Part shown: positions 28,374 to 36,177 of the stretch, piece after piece
Position numbering within the stretch: the stretch's first letter is position 1
Layout of the letters: each line of letters begins with the position of its first letter
Source of the DNA: C-114 sp963719285
GTDB taxonomy: Bacteria > Chloroflexota > Limnocylindria > Limnocylindrales > CSP1-4
Direction of reading: 5' to 3'
DNA: 64,000 bases
Assembly: GCA_963719285.1 (NCBI GenBank)
Contig: CAVRBO010000001.1
Coordinates: forward strand, 806,001 to 870,000
Notes under the pieces: generated by a model
Database searches by the model: none
Seen by the model: the letters and a program-made list of their open reading frames with translations, nothing else
Told to the model about the DNA's origin: nothing
Translations under genes and position numbers: made by a program

Positions 28374-29743
28374 CGGGCCGCCCCGGCGAGCTCGGCGGAC
28401 AGCGCGGCGGCGAACGTCGCGATCTCGGCCGGCGTCGTGACCTCCGTGGCGCACACGAGGAGCCCGTCGACGAGCGACGGGTCGTCCGGCTCCAGGTCGG
28501 CCAGCGGGATGCCGGCCAGGACGCCGCGACCCAGGAGCCGGCGATGGACGGCCGGTGCGTCCGGGACCCGGATCGCGAACTCGTTGAGGTACGGCCCCGG
28601 ATGGAACCGGGCCACTCCGACGGCGGCGAGGGCCGCCTCGAGCTCCGCGGCCCGGGCCGCCCCACCGGAGGCCACGTCGCGCAGGCCATGTGGACCGATC
28701 GTCGCGAGGTAGATCGAGGCCGCCAGGGCGAGGAGCGCCTGGTTCGTGCAGATGTTGCTCGCCGCCTTGTCGCGCCGGATGTCCTGCTCGCGTGCCCGCA
28801 TCGTCATGACGAACGCTCGTTTGCCCTCGATGTCGGCCGTCATGCCCACCAGCCGACCGGGGATCTGGCGGACGAGCGCGTCGGTGGTGGCCAGGATGCC
28901 GAGGTACGGCCCGCCGTACTGGAGCGGTATCCCGAGCGGCTGGCCCTCGCCCGCTGCGATGTCGGCGCCGTACGCTCCGGGCGGTTCGAGGACGGCAAGA
29001 CCGACAGGCTCGATGACCGCGACGAACAGCGCCCCGGCCGCGTGGGCGAGCCGGCCGATGTCGGCCATGGGCTCGAGCAGTCCCAGGACGCCCGGCTGGG
29101 CGGCGACGACGCCGGCGACCGGACGGTCCGGGTCGGCCAGGAGGCGCTCCAGGGCCGCGAGATCGGTCGTCCCGGCGGCCGGGCCGGCGGTCACGAGGGG
29201 GACCTCGTCGACGCTGAGCTCGCCGCCGGTGAAGTACGTCTCGAGCGTCTCGCGGTAGTGGCGATGGACGCTCCGCGACACGAGCACGCGCTCGCGGCGC
29301 GTCGCCCGGCAGGTCATGAGCGCGGCCTCGGCGGTGGCCGCGGCCCCGTCGTAGTGGGACGCCGACACGACGTCGAGGCCGACCAGCTCGGCGATGAGCG
29401 ATTCGTACTCGTAGATCGACTGGAGCGTCCCCTGGCTGATCTCGGGCTGGTACGGCGTATAGGCCGTGTACCACTCCCCGCGCAGGAGCAGCTGGTCGAC
29501 CGCGGGCGGTGTCCAGTGGCGGTAGGCACCCGCACCCAGGAACGAGGCGAGGTCGGTCCGGTTCCGCGCCGCCAGCGCCTGGAGGCGAGCGGCGAGCTCC
29601 AGCTCCGGGACGGGAGGCGGCAACTTGAGCGGGCTCGCCCGGAGCTCGGGCGGGATGTCCGCGAACAGGTCCTCGACGGACGGGACGCCGATCGTCCTGA
29701 GCATCCGCTCTCGATCGGCGAGGGTATGGGGGCCGTATGGCAT
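28370..29743 (-). CDS. gcvPA: Glycine dehydrogenase (decarboxylating) subunit 1
   Basis: GcvPA is the other half of the split P-protein, which decarboxylates glycine and passes the aminomethyl group to GcvH lipoate. The 457-residue protein shows FLGAGAYRHWTPPAVDQL, YTPYQPEISQGTLQ, and RAREQDIRRDKAASNICTNQ, all family markers. Its ATG follows gcvH by seven bases. The split P-protein is common in thermophiles, Firmicutes and Chloroflexota, and differs from the fused GcvP of many proteobacteria. Confidence 0.95.
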   Translation of the reverse strand: MPYGPHTLADRERMLRTIGVPSVEDLFADIPPELRASPLKLPPPVPELELAARLQALAARNRTDLASFLGAGAYRHWTPPAVDQLLLRGEWYTAYTPYQPEISQGTLQSIYEYESLIAELVGLDVVSASHYDGAAATAEAALMTCRATRRERVLVSRSVHRHYRETLETYFTGGELSVDEVPLVTAGPAAGTTDLAALERLLADPDRPVAGVVAAQPGVLGLLEPMADIGRLAHAAGALFVAVIEPVGLAVLEPPGAYGADIAAGEGQPLGIPLQYGGPYLGILATTDALVRQIPGRLVGMTADIEGKRAFVMTMRAREQDIRRDKAASNICTNQALLALAASIYLATIGPHGLRDVASGGAARAAELEAALAAVGVARFHPGPYLNEFAIRVPDAPAVHRRLLGRGVLAGIPLADLEPDDPSLVDGLLVCATEVTTPAEIATFAAALSAELAGAAR

Positions 29744-29750
29744 CGAGCGG

Positions 29751-30131
29751 TCAGCCGGCCGCGACGAGCTCGTCGTAGGCGGTGGCGTCGAGCAGGCCGT
29801 CGACCTGCGCCGGATCCGCGACCCGCAGCTTGATCATCCAGCCGGCCGCATACGGATCCTCGTTGACGAGCTCGGGCTTGCCGGCAAGGTCCGGGTTCGC
29901 CTCGGTCACCTCACCGGCCACCGGCGCGAACAGGTCGCTCACGGCCTTGACGCTCTCCACGACCCCGAACGTGGCGTGCTGCTCGAGGGTGCGACCGACA
30001 TCCGGGAGCTCGACGAAGACGATGTCGCCGAGCTGGTCGGCCGCGTAGGCCGTGATCCCGACGATCGCGATGCCGTCCGCCAGGCGGACCCATTCGTGAT
30101 CCTTGGTGTAGCGCAGATCCGCGGGGACCAT
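29751..30131 (-). CDS. gcvH: Glycine cleavage system H protein
   Basis: GcvH carries the lipoyl arm that moves the aminomethyl group between P-, T- and L-proteins. The 126-residue protein starts with RYTKDHEWVRL and has the lipoylation lysine in ESVKAVSDLFAPV (Lys62), then NEDPYAAGWMIKL. Length is normal. It lies between gcvT and gcvPA. No gene for the L-protein or for lipoyl attachment is in this window. Confidence 0.96.
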   Translation of the reverse strand: MVPADLRYTKDHEWVRLADGIAIVGITAYAADQLGDIVFVELPDVGRTLEQHATFGVVESVKAVSDLFAPVAGEVTEANPDLAGKPELVNEDPYAAGWMIKLRVADPAQVDGLLDATAYDELVAAG

Positions 30132-30185
30132 CGGCCGGCTGACCTCCTTGGGCGACGGGGCCGGGACCGGGCGCCTCGGAGACGG

Positions 30186-31301
30186 TCAGCGAGCCCGGCG
30201 GTAGAACGGCAGCGACACGACCTCGGCCGGGACCGGTTGGTCCCGCACCTCGACGGCGAGCATCGTACCCGGTCGCGCGTCGCCCGGCGCGACGTAGGCC
30301 ATGGCGATGGGGACCCCGAGGGTCGGCGATTGGGTGCCGCTCGTGACGACGCCGGTCGGCCGCCCGTCGGCCAGGACCGGGTAGCCGTGCCGGGCGATCC
30401 CGCGTCCACGGACGATGAGCCCGGCGCGCAGCCGGTGGGGACCCTCCTCGGCGATCCTGCGGAGCGCCGCCCGGCCGACGAAATCCTCGGACTTGTCGAG
30501 CTTGACGACCGAGCCCAGGCCCGCCTCGTACGGGTTGGTGGACGCGTCCAGGTCGTTGCCGTAGAGCGGCATGCCCGCCTCGAGACGGAGCGTGTCGCGC
30601 GCGCCGAGGCCCACCGGGATCATCCCGAGCGGTCCGCCACTGGCCTGGAGGGCATCCCACAGCTCCTCGGCGCGGGCGGTGTCGACGAAGATCTCGAAGC
30701 CGTCCTCGCCGGTGTAGCCGGTCCGGGCGACGAGCGCCGGGATGCCCGCCACGGTCCCCTCCGCGATCGCGTAGTAGCGCAGCGCTCCCAGGTCCACGTC
30801 GGTCAGCGGCGTCACGATCTCCACCGACCGGGGGCCCTGGACGGCGACGAGCGCCGTGGCCAGCGAGCGGTCGTCGAGGATCGCCTTCGAGCCTCCGAGG
30901 CGCTCCGTCAGCGTGTCGCTGACGAAGACCGCGTTGCCGGCATTGGCGACGACGAGGAACCGCTCCGCACCCAGGCGATAGACGATCAGGTCGTCGAGGA
31001 TGCCCCCGTCCGGGGCGCAGATCATCGAGTACTGGGCGCGCCCGATGGCCAGCGCCGGCGGGTCGCTCACGAGCGCCCGGGCGAGCGTCGCGCCGGCGTC
31101 CGGGCCCTCCACGAACAGCTCGCCCATATGCGACAGGTCGAACAGCCCGGCCCGCTCGCGGACGGCCCGGTGCTCCTCGAGGATGCCCGAGTACTGGACC
31201 GGCATGAGCCAGCCGGCGAACTCGATGAGCCGGGCGCCCAGCGCGACGTGGCGCGCGGCGAGGGGACTCTCGCGGACGCCCGGGTCGAGCAGGTCGCTCA
31301 C
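30186..31301 (-). CDS. gcvT: Glycine cleavage system T protein (aminomethyltransferase)
   Basis: GcvT releases ammonia and transfers the methylene group to tetrahydrofolate. The 371-residue protein has VQYSGILEEHRAVRERAGLFDLSHMGE (in pieces), RTGYTGEDGFEI and GLGARDTLRLEAGMPLYG, the folate-binding and catalytic core. Length matches the family. It is the first gcv gene, 25 bases after the Nudix stop, and may be cotranscribed with it. Confidence 0.96.
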   Translation of the reverse strand: MSDLLDPGVRESPLAARHVALGARLIEFAGWLMPVQYSGILEEHRAVRERAGLFDLSHMGELFVEGPDAGATLARALVSDPPALAIGRAQYSMICAPDGGILDDLIVYRLGAERFLVVANAGNAVFVSDTLTERLGGSKAILDDRSLATALVAVQGPRSVEIVTPLTDVDLGALRYYAIAEGTVAGIPALVARTGYTGEDGFEIFVDTARAEELWDALQASGGPLGMIPVGLGARDTLRLEAGMPLYGNDLDASTNPYEAGLGSVVKLDKSEDFVGRAALRRIAEEGPHRLRAGLIVRGRGIARHGYPVLADGRPTGVVTSGTQSPTLGVPIAMAYVAPGDARPGTMLAVEVRDQPVPAEVVSLPFYRRAR

Positions 31302-31326
31302 CCGGGGCCGCCGTCAGACGGCCCGC

Positions 31327-31836
31327 TCATCGGCCGGGCACCGCCGGGGACGGAGCGGCCGGGGCGGAGTCGCCACCGATCGATCCGACCAGCCCGGCCG
31401 GACTCGCCGCGAGGTGCTCGGCCGCCCGCGCGATGAGCGCCCGCTCTGTCTCGAAGGTGAGGATCCCCGGTGCCTCGGCGAGCGGGATCCAGCGCACCTC
31501 GTCGAACTCGTGGTCGTGTCGAGCGAGGTCCCCGCCGGTCGGAGCCATCAGGAAGTAGTGGACGGTCTTGTGGATGCGGGTACCGTGTTGCACGAACGTG
31601 TAGGCGATCGAATCGAACGGGGCGAGGATGCGGACCGTCAGCCCGGTCTCCTCGGCCACCTCGCGCAGGGCCGTCTCCTCGGTGGTCTCGCCGGCCTCGG
31701 GTGTGCCCTTGGGGAGGGTCCACGTGCCGCTCGTTTCACGTCGACGGCGGCCGGCCACGAAGTGAGGGATCCCTGCGTCGTATCGGATGACGATGCCGCC
31801 GGCAGAAGTGGCGGTCGAGTTCCTCAGCCGTGCCAC
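31327..31836 (-). CDS. Nudix hydrolase
   Basis: This 169-residue protein has a complete Nudix box, starting GTPEAGE and continuing to REVAEETGL (consensus Gx5Ex7REUxEExGU), with the fold start TSAGGIVIRY and a KGTPEAG loop. The substrate is a nucleoside-diphosphate derivative that cannot be told from sequence. I chose the GTG at 31834-31836, just before the domain; in-frame codons continue upstream to 32151, but would add ~105 Arg/Pro-rich residues with no family match. Its position ahead of gcvT suggests cotranscription. Confidence 0.82.
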   Translation of the reverse strand: MARLRNSTATSAGGIVIRYDAGIPHFVAGRRRRETSGTWTLPKGTPEAGETTEETALREVAEETGLTVRILAPFDSIAYTFVQHGTRIHKTVHYFLMAPTGGDLARHDHEFDEVRWIPLAEAPGILTFETERALIARAAEHLAASPAGLVGSIGGDSAPAAPSPAVPGR

Positions 31837-32147
31837 GGCGCCGGGGCGGCGCCGGACCGGGGACCGGCGCCGGATCGACCGAACCCCGCCCACCGCATCG
31901 AGACGACGGGCCGGATGTGGCCACCCACCGGACGGGGCGTCCGGGCGGGCTGGACCGCGCGCCAGCTGGCGCGGAGCCGGACGAGGGGCGGAAGGTCCGC
32001 CCGGCGCAGCACGGTGGCTCGCGCGGACGCGGGCTGGAAGGAACCCGTCACGCGCAGGCCCAGTCGGCGCTCGCGAACGCGCGAGGTCGGCCGGACGAAG
32101 CTCGCGACCGGACGTGCCGCGTACTTCGCGGCGATGCTGTGCTGCAT
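31824..32147 (-). CDS. Small Arg-rich hypothetical protein
   Basis: This 107-codon frame fills the ~310 bases between the Nudix start and the upstream promoter. The codon positions show the high third-position GC pattern of real genes in this window. The product starts MQHSIAAKYAARPVASFV, is Arg-rich, has no membrane segment and matches no family I know. Its ATG lies seven bases after a TACGAT -10, so it could be leaderless, and its stop overlaps the Nudix GTG by 13 bases. It may instead be untranslated leader. Confidence 0.4.
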   Translation of the reverse strand: MQHSIAAKYAARPVASFVRPTSRVRERRLGLRVTGSFQPASARATVLRRADLPPLVRLRASWRAVQPARTPRPVGGHIRPVVSMRWAGFGRSGAGPRSGAAPAPWHG

Positions 32148-32154
32148 GCATCCA

Positions 32155-32182
32155 ATCGTACTGGTTCAGGCCGGGTTTGCAA
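32155..32182 (-). promoter_or_regulatory. Promoter upstream of the Nudix-gcv genes
   Basis: On the minus strand TTGCAA (32177-32182), a 16-base spacer and TACGAT (32155-32160) form a plausible promoter. It lies partly within the 3' end of the DUF2520 gene. Confidence 0.45.
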
Positions 32183-33230
32183 GCGAATCCCGCACCCGTT
32201 CCGCGCCCTCCGGTGCCAGGGCGCCACGGGCCTCGGCCAGGGCCAGTTCTCGGCGAGCCAGCGCCAGGTACAGCTCGAGCACGCCGGGGGCGTGGGCGCG
32301 AAGCTCCGCGATGTGCGCCCGGACCGTCCCGGCGTCGCCCCGGGTCATCGGACCGGTCAGGGCCGCGGCGATCCCGCCGGCCCGCGCGTTCGCGAACGTC
32401 TGGTCCATGAGAGGCCCATAGACCGCGAGCGATGCCGCCTCGTCGAGCCCCGCCACGCGCCCCAGGTCGGCGATCGCGTCGAGCAGGGCGACCAGGCCGC
32501 CGGCGGCCAGCATGGCTCCGGCGTGGTAGGCCGCCTTCCCGCCCGGGGGCAGGCGGACCGGGATGCCCCCGATCGCCTCGGCCATCCGCGCGAGCAGCTC
32601 GAGCAGCTGGTCGTCACCTTCGATCGCGATGGTGGCCCCGTGCAGTGCGGCGACCGCCCGCTCCGTGTCGGCGAACGCCACGAGCGGATGGAACGCGCCG
32701 ACCTGGGTCCCGGCCGCCATCGCCGGGGAGAGGGCCTCGGCCCCGAGCAGGCCGCTCGTATGGACCATCGCCTGGCCGCTGTACAGCTGGAGGCGGCCGG
32801 CCACGGACCGGACGACATCGTCGGGGACGGCGACGATGACGAGTTCGACCTCATCGAGGAGGGCGGTGGCCTCGGCGAACGCGCGGACCCCGGGCACGAG
32901 CGACCGGAAGCGTTCACGCCGGCCCACGTCGCGACTGGCGACGGCCTGGATGGGCCAGCCCGCCCGGCTGAGGGCGACGCCGAGCGCGGTCCCGACCGCC
33001 CCTGCGCCCACGATCCCGACGATCGGCGGCTCATCGGGCCGGCTGTGGACGTGCGGGTGCTCATGGGGGTGGGCGTCGTCGTGGGGATGCGACTCGTCCG
33101 GTTCGCCCGCGGCCCGCGCCCGCGCCCGGTCGGCAGGGGTGGGCGGGTCGAGCTCGATGCCCGCGTCGGCAAGGTCCTCCAGGGCGTCCGCCCGCGGTCC
33201 CGTCGGGCCGTCGCGACCCCACGGTTTCAT
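32166..33230 (-). CDS. DUF2520 / Rossmann-like domain protein with His-rich N-terminal segment
   Basis: This 354-residue protein has a dinucleotide-binding motif GIVGAGAVGTAL (~72-83) and the pattern FHPLVAFAD then KAAYHAGAMLAAGGLVALLD, which I recognise as the Rossmann plus DUF2520 arrangement, related to pyrroline-5-carboxylate and 3-hydroxyisobutyrate dehydrogenases; no substrate is known. Before it, residues 48-62 carry seven histidines alternating with Pro, Asp or Glu, suggesting metal binding. The ATG at 33228-33230 overlaps the stop of a 15-codon upstream ORF by ATGA, implying translational coupling. Confidence 0.8.
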   Translation of the reverse strand: MKPWGRDGPTGPRADALEDLADAGIELDPPTPADRARARAAGEPDESHPHDDAHPHEHPHVHSRPDEPPIVGIVGAGAVGTALGVALSRAGWPIQAVASRDVGRRERFRSLVPGVRAFAEATALLDEVELVIVAVPDDVVRSVAGRLQLYSGQAMVHTSGLLGAEALSPAMAAGTQVGAFHPLVAFADTERAVAALHGATIAIEGDDQLLELLARMAEAIGGIPVRLPPGGKAAYHAGAMLAAGGLVALLDAIADLGRVAGLDEAASLAVYGPLMDQTFANARAGGIAAALTGPMTRGDAGTVRAHIAELRAHAPGVLELYLALARRELALAEARGALAPEGAERVRDSLANPA

Positions 33231-33274
33231 GCTGGGTCGACGCGGTTCGCGCCGTCCACGCGGTACTCTTCCAT
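33227..33274 (-). CDS. 15-codon leaderless upstream ORF coupled to the DUF2520 gene
   Basis: An ATG (33272-33274) lies exactly six bases after a TACACT -10 (33281-33286) and opens a frame encoding MEEYRVDGANRVDPA, then TGA. The TGA overlaps the ATG of the DUF2520 gene as ATGA. The predicted mRNA would therefore begin with this start codon, and ribosomes finishing the peptide would reinitiate on the main gene, which has no strong Shine-Dalgarno of its own. The peptide has no obvious attenuator codon run. Confidence 0.5.
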   Translation of the reverse strand: MEEYRVDGANRVDPA

Positions 33275-33280
33275 GAGGCG

Positions 33281-33286
33281 AGTGTA
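33281..33286 (-). promoter_or_regulatory. -10 element for the uORF-DUF2520 transcript
   Basis: TACACT on the minus strand, six bases before the uORF ATG. A weak plus-strand -10 for acnA (TACTCT, 33264-33269) lies within the same divergent region. Confidence 0.45.
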
Positions 33287-33308
33287 GCCACAGCGAGAGG
33301 TCAGGCGT

Positions 33309-36035
33309 TTGGCAGCGAGCGATCCGTTCGGCGCCCGGAAGAGCCTCGGGACGGGCTTGCCGGACCTCTATGCCCTGGCCGCCCTGGCCGACCGCGGCGT
33401 CTCGCCCGGGCTCGACCTCGGGCGAGCCCCGGTGACGCTGAAGATCCTCCTCGAGAACGTCGTCCGCCACGCCGGCGGAGGGATCGTGAGCGAAGAGGAA
33501 GTCGCGACCCTCGCGTCCTGGCGACCCGGCCAGCCGGCCGAGGCCGAGGTCCCGTTCATGCCGGCCCGGGTGATCCTCCAGGACTTCACCGGCGTCCCCG
33601 CCGTCGTGGACCTGGCGGTGATGCGCGACGCGATGGCCGACCTCGGCGGCGACCCGGCCCGGGTGAACCCGCTGGTCCCGGCAGACCTGGTCATCGACCA
33701 CTCGGTCCAGGTCGACCAGTACGGTACGCCGGCGGCGTTCCTGTTCAACGTGTCCCGGGAATACGACCGCAACGCTGAACGCTACCAGCTCCTGCGCTGG
33801 GCCCAGACGGCGTTCCGCGGCCTGCGGGTCGTGCCGCCCGGAACGGGCATCGTCCACCAGGTCAACCTGGAGTACCTGGCGACGGTCGTCACGACCCGGG
33901 ACGGGGTCGCCTTCCCCGACACGCTCGTCGGCACGGATTCCCACACGACGATGATCAACGGGCTCGGCGTGCTCGGTTACGGGGTCGGTGGCATCGAGGC
34001 CGAGGCGGCCCTGCTCGGGCAGCCGCTCTACCAGCCGATGCCGCGGATCGTGGGCGTGCGGCTGAGCGGGGAGCTCCCACGCGGATCCACGGCGACCGAC
34101 CTCGTGCTCGTGGTCACCCAGATGCTCCGGTCATTCGGTGTCGTCGGCTCGTTCGTCGAGTTCGCCGGGGACGGCCTGGCGAGCCTGGCGCTCGCGGACC
34201 GGGCGACGATCGCGAACATGAGCCCCGAGTTCGGGGCGACCTCCACCCTCTTCCCCATCGACGGCGAGACCCTGGCGTACCTGCGCCTGACCGGCCGGCC
34301 TGCCGAGCTCGTCGACCTCGTGGAACGCTACGCCCGAGCGCAGGGCCTGTGGCGCGAGGCGGGCCCCGGTCCGGACTTCGACGCCCGCCTGGAGCTCGAC
34401 CTCGCCACCGTCGCGCCGTCCGTCGCCGGGCCGCGCCGGCCCCAGGACCGGGTCCTCCTCGAAGACCTGCCCGGGAACTTCCGGGGCGCGTTCCCGGACG
34501 CGTTCCCCGGCCCGGCCGCTTCGGCCGCCGAATCGGACATGACCGACGAGGGCGGCACGACGGGCGCCCTGGAGGACGGCAGCGTTGCGATCGAGATCGG
34601 TGGCCGGCAGGCGGTCGTACGCTCGGGCTCGGTCGCGATCGCCGCGATCACCTCGTGCACCAACACTTCGAACCCCACCGTCATGGTCGGTGCCGGCCTG
34701 CTCGCCCGCAACGCCGTCGCCCGTGGCCTCACCGTGGCGCCCACGGTCAAGACCTCGCTCGCGCCGGGCTCCAAGGCCGTGACCGGCTATCTCGAGGCGG
34801 CCGGGCTCATGGCCCCGCTCGCGGCGCTCGGGTTCGCGCTCGCGGGTTACGGCTGCACGACCTGCATCGGCAACTCCGGCCCGCTCGAGGAGCCCGTCGC
34901 GGGCGCGATCGAGGAGCACGACCTGGTGGTCGCGGCGGTCCTGTCGGGCAACCGCAACTTCGAGGGTCGGATCCACCCGCTCGTCCGGGCCAGCTACCTT
35001 GCCTCGCCGCCACTCGTCGTGGCCTTCGCGCTCGCCGGTCGGGTGGACATCGACCTCACATCGGAGCCGCTCGGTGCGGACCGGGACGGCCGGCCCGTGC
35101 TGCTCGCCGACCTGTGGCCCTCGTCGGACGAGATCAGGCGGGTCATCGGCAGCTCCATCGACCCGGCGCTCTTCCAGCGGACCTACGCGACGGTGTTCGA
35201 CGGGGACGATCGCTGGCGCGCCCTGCCGGTCCCGGACGGCGACCGGTATGCCTGGGAGGGCGACTCGACCTACGTCGCGAAGCCACCGTTCTTCGAGGGC
35301 CTCACGGCCGAACCCCCGGCGCTCGCGGACATCGACGGGGCGCGCGTCCTGGCCGTCCTCGGCGACTCGGTCACGACCGACCACATCAGCCCGGCCGGCT
35401 CCATCGCGCCCGCGTCGCCGGCGGGCCGCTGGCTCCAGGACCACGGCGTCGGCCCGCTCGACTTCAACTCGTATGGCGCCCGGCGCGGCCACCACGAGGT
35501 CATGATGCGCGGCACGTTCGCGAACATCCGGCTGCGCAACGCGCTCGTCGGGGGCAGGGAAGGCCCGTTGACGGTGCACCTGCCCTCGGGCGACGAGGGC
35601 ACGATCTACGACGTCGCCATGCGCTACCGGGCCGAGGGAACGCCCCTACTCGTCATCGCCGGCAAGGAGTACGGATCCGGGTCGTCGCGCGACTGGGCGG
35701 CCAAGGGCCCGATGCTCCTCGGCGTCCGGGCCGTCCTGGCCGAGTCGTTCGAGCGCATCCACCGGGCGAACCTGGTCGGGATGGGCGTCCTGCCGCTCCA
35801 GTTCACGCCGGGCGAGAGCGCCGCGTCGCTCGGCCTGACCGGCCGCGAGTCATACGCCATCCACGGCATCGCCGATCTCGGGCCGCGCGCGAGGGTCACG
35901 GTCGTCGCCCGGGCCGACGACGCCACGGAGCGGCGATTCAGCGCGATCGCGCGTCTCGACGGCGACATCGACGTGGGCTACTTCCGGCACGGCGGGATCC
36001 TGCCCGCGGTCCTGCGCCGGCTGGCCGCCGACTGA
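33309..36035 (+). CDS. acnA: Aconitate hydratase A
   Basis: Aconitase interconverts citrate and isocitrate in the TCA cycle with a [4Fe-4S] cluster. The 908-residue protein shows ILQDFTGVPAVVDLA, GTDSHTTMINGLGVLGYGVGG (in pieces), the cluster cysteines in SCTNTSNP and GCTTCIGNSG, and the swivel-domain EYGSGSSRDWAAKG. Length matches AcnA/IRP1-type enzymes. The start is a TTG at 33309 with a purine-rich AGAGGTCAGG upstream; no earlier ATG or GTG fits the family N-terminus. Confidence 0.96.
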   Translation: MAASDPFGARKSLGTGLPDLYALAALADRGVSPGLDLGRAPVTLKILLENVVRHAGGGIVSEEEVATLASWRPGQPAEAEVPFMPARVILQDFTGVPAVVDLAVMRDAMADLGGDPARVNPLVPADLVIDHSVQVDQYGTPAAFLFNVSREYDRNAERYQLLRWAQTAFRGLRVVPPGTGIVHQVNLEYLATVVTTRDGVAFPDTLVGTDSHTTMINGLGVLGYGVGGIEAEAALLGQPLYQPMPRIVGVRLSGELPRGSTATDLVLVVTQMLRSFGVVGSFVEFAGDGLASLALADRATIANMSPEFGATSTLFPIDGETLAYLRLTGRPAELVDLVERYARAQGLWREAGPGPDFDARLELDLATVAPSVAGPRRPQDRVLLEDLPGNFRGAFPDAFPGPAASAAESDMTDEGGTTGALEDGSVAIEIGGRQAVVRSGSVAIAAITSCTNTSNPTVMVGAGLLARNAVARGLTVAPTVKTSLAPGSKAVTGYLEAAGLMAPLAALGFALAGYGCTTCIGNSGPLEEPVAGAIEEHDLVVAAVLSGNRNFEGRIHPLVRASYLASPPLVVAFALAGRVDIDLTSEPLGADRDGRPVLLADLWPSSDEIRRVIGSSIDPALFQRTYATVFDGDDRWRALPVPDGDRYAWEGDSTYVAKPPFFEGLTAEPPALADIDGARVLAVLGDSVTTDHISPAGSIAPASPAGRWLQDHGVGPLDFNSYGARRGHHEVMMRGTFANIRLRNALVGGREGPLTVHLPSGDEGTIYDVAMRYRAEGTPLLVIAGKEYGSGSSRDWAAKGPMLLGVRAVLAESFERIHRANLVGMGVLPLQFTPGESAASLGLTGRESYAIHGIADLGPRARVTVVARADDATERRFSAIARLDGDIDVGYFRHGGILPAVLRRLAAD

Positions 36036-36177
36036 ACCCGGCCCGGGACGGGCGCGGACGTTCCGAAGGCAGCCGGGTCCGGACGCCGGCGACCGCCTTG
36101 AGCCCACCGCTGATGGCATATCTATGCACGACCGTGCATGGAACGGCCGCGGTCTCGCCGAAGCCCGCTCCGGAGGG
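36036..36177. other. Convergent gap with a 16-base dyad
   Basis: The space between acnA and the GGDEF-EAL gene shows an inverted repeat ATGCACG-AC-CGTGCAT at 36124-36139. No U-tract terminator is seen. The dyad could be a protein-binding site, but no gene start faces it. Confidence 0.3.

Noticed and set aside
31837..32151. Longer Nudix start at 32151 giving a 274-residue protein
   Set aside because: The extra 105 residues match no Nudix family N-terminus, and a different frame in this region shows the coding-like GC pattern.
31302..32165. Glycine riboswitch ahead of the gcv genes
   Set aside because: No paired glycine aptamer core could be found in the spaces before gcvT or the Nudix gene.
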